NCBI GenBank assembly: GCA_021790495.1
Contig: JAJYGZ010000270.1
Coordinates: 1 to 6,449, forward strand
Length of the DNA stretch: 6,449 nt
Direction: 5' to 3'
DNA from: Actinomycetes bacterium
Lineage (GTDB): Bacteria; Actinomycetota; Acidimicrobiia; Acidimicrobiales; Acidimicrobiaceae
The notes beneath the pieces are model-generated. The model searched no databases and had not been told where the DNA came from. It worked only from the letters and a program-made list of their open reading frames with translations. This document shows positions 5,726 through 6,449 of this stretch, in pieces (within the stretch, counting starts at the first letter, position 1; the number at the start of each line of letters is the position of its first letter). Position numbers and translations under genes: made by a program.

Positions 5726-6449
5726 TCAACCGATGACGCGCTTGGCGATTACTACGCGCTGGATCTGGTTGGTTCCCTCGTAGATCTGGGTAATCTTTGC
5801 GTCTCTCATGAAGCGCTCCATGGGAAAGTCCTTGGTGAAGCCATAACCGCCCAACAACTGCAAAGCGTCGATAGCCACCGACATCGCAGAGTCAGACGCA
5901 AAGCTCTTAGCCATTGCACCAATCTTGGAGAGTTCGCCTTCGGGGTCAGAATCGATAAGGGAGCAGGCGCGGTATACGAGGCCCCGAGAAGCCTCGATCT
6001 TTGTGGCCATGTCGGCGACCATAAACTGAAGGCCCTGAAACTCAGAGATTGCCCGTCCAAACTGATTCCGATTCCGCATGTAATTCACTGCATAATCCAG
6101 GGCGCCCTGGGCAATACCGACGGCCTGTGCGCCGATGGTTGGTCTTGAACGGTCAAGAGTTCCCATCGCGATGTAAAAGCCCTGGCCCTCCTCGCCGATC
6201 AAATTTGCCCGAGGCACCCTGACGTTGTCGAGGAGTATCTCCCCGGTTGGAGAGCCGCGAAGCCCGAGCTTGTTCTCAAGCTTTGCGACTTGAACTCCCC
6301 AGGAGGCTTCTACTACAAAGGCGCTGATGCCGCGGTGTCCGGCGGCGGGATTCGTCTTAGCGAAGACCGTGTACGTGTCTGAAATACCAGCGTTGGTAAT
6401 CCAGTACTTGGATCCGTTGAGAATGTAATCGTCTCCGTCACGCACAGCG
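5726..6449 (-). CDS. Acyl-CoA dehydrogenase (FadE25-like), 5' end outside the window
   Basis: The C-terminal 241 or so residues of a flavin acyl-CoA dehydrogenase, which oxidises acyl-CoA to trans-2-enoyl-CoA and passes electrons to electron-transfer flavoprotein. The frame is open to the window edge and enters with AVRDGDDY, a mid-protein block, so about 140-150 residues of the N-terminal helical domain lie beyond 6449; the GTG at 6445 is internal. Visible family features in order are KYWITNAG (FAD/substrate region of the beta domain), LGLRGSPTGEI, SRPTIGAQAVGIAQGALD, RNQFGRAISEFQGLQFMVADM (flavin-adenine contacts), QLLGGYGFTKDFPMERFMRDA and TQIYEGTNQIQR. The Glu of YEGT (codon at 5777-5779) is the catalytic base position of short- and medium-chain enzymes. 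The sequence strongly recalls mycobacterial FadE25. Chain-length preference cannot be told from this part. It precedes fadB2 by 51 bases on the same strand, forming a beta-oxidation pair. Confidence 0.95.
   Translation of the reverse strand, partial: AVRDGDDYILNGSKYWITNAGISDTYTVFAKTNPAAGHRGISAFVVEASWGVQVAKLENKLGLRGSPTGEILLDNVRVPRANLIGEEGQGFYIAMGTLDRSRPTIGAQAVGIAQGALDYAVNYMRNRNQFGRAISEFQGLQFMVADMATKIEASRGLVYRACSLIDSDPEGELSKIGAMAKSFASDSAMSVAIDALQLLGGYGFTKDFPMERFMRDAKITQIYEGTNQIQRVVIAKRVIG

Noticed and set aside
4950..5783. Long rightward open frame of 277 codons, antisense to fadB2 and the end of the acyl-CoA dehydrogenase
   Set aside because: It lies opposite a gene with all catalytic motifs intact; its own product is Ser/Arg-rich without a recognisable domain, typical of an antisense shadow.

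Overview
The window is a chromosomal stretch with no mobile, phage or CRISPR signatures. It carries four complete protein genes and one that runs off the right edge. Composition is moderately GC-rich and fairly even, and GTG and TTG start codons are used. The protein styles look actinobacterial. The 3-hydroxyacyl-CoA dehydrogenase and the acyl-CoA dehydrogenase closely resemble the mycobacterial FadB2 and FadE25 types as I remember them, and the glutamyl-tRNA synthetase and the YdcF-like protein fit the same phylum. A non-mycobacterial actinobacterium of medium GC, for example of the Acidimicrobiia type, is a reasonable guess, but the sequence alone does not settle it.

Layout. Bases 1-96 hold no gene I can support. 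A leftward pair follows: gltX (2158 to 776), then a membrane-anchored YdcF/SanA-type (DUF218) protein (723 to 97), 52 bases apart and probably co-transcribed. Bases 2159-2402 are a divergent control region. It contains a candidate gltX promoter whose spacer is almost filled by a perfect 14-bp palindrome, and a perfect TATAAT for the rightward gene. Rightward, 2403-4760 encodes a full-length molybdenum hydroxylase large subunit of the xanthine dehydrogenase / form-II CoxL-like family. Its usual FAD and 2Fe-2S partner subunits are not in the window. It converges, with a 53-base gap, on a second leftward unit: an acyl-CoA dehydrogenase (from beyond 6449 down to 5726) followed by fadB2 (5674 to 4814).

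How the genes work together. The two right-hand genes encode two steps of the fatty acyl-CoA beta-oxidation or butyryl-CoA cycle: dehydrogenation of acyl-CoA to enoyl-CoA, and NAD-dependent oxidation of 3-hydroxyacyl-CoA. gltX supplies Glu-tRNA. The molybdenum enzyme has no obvious metabolic link to either neighbour and is the most interesting gene here. It has its own promoter region, stands alone, and carries a non-CODH active-site loop (ALRGAGR), so its substrate cannot be read from the sequence. I found no clear evidence of a wholly new system; the window is mostly ordinary housekeeping and catabolic content.
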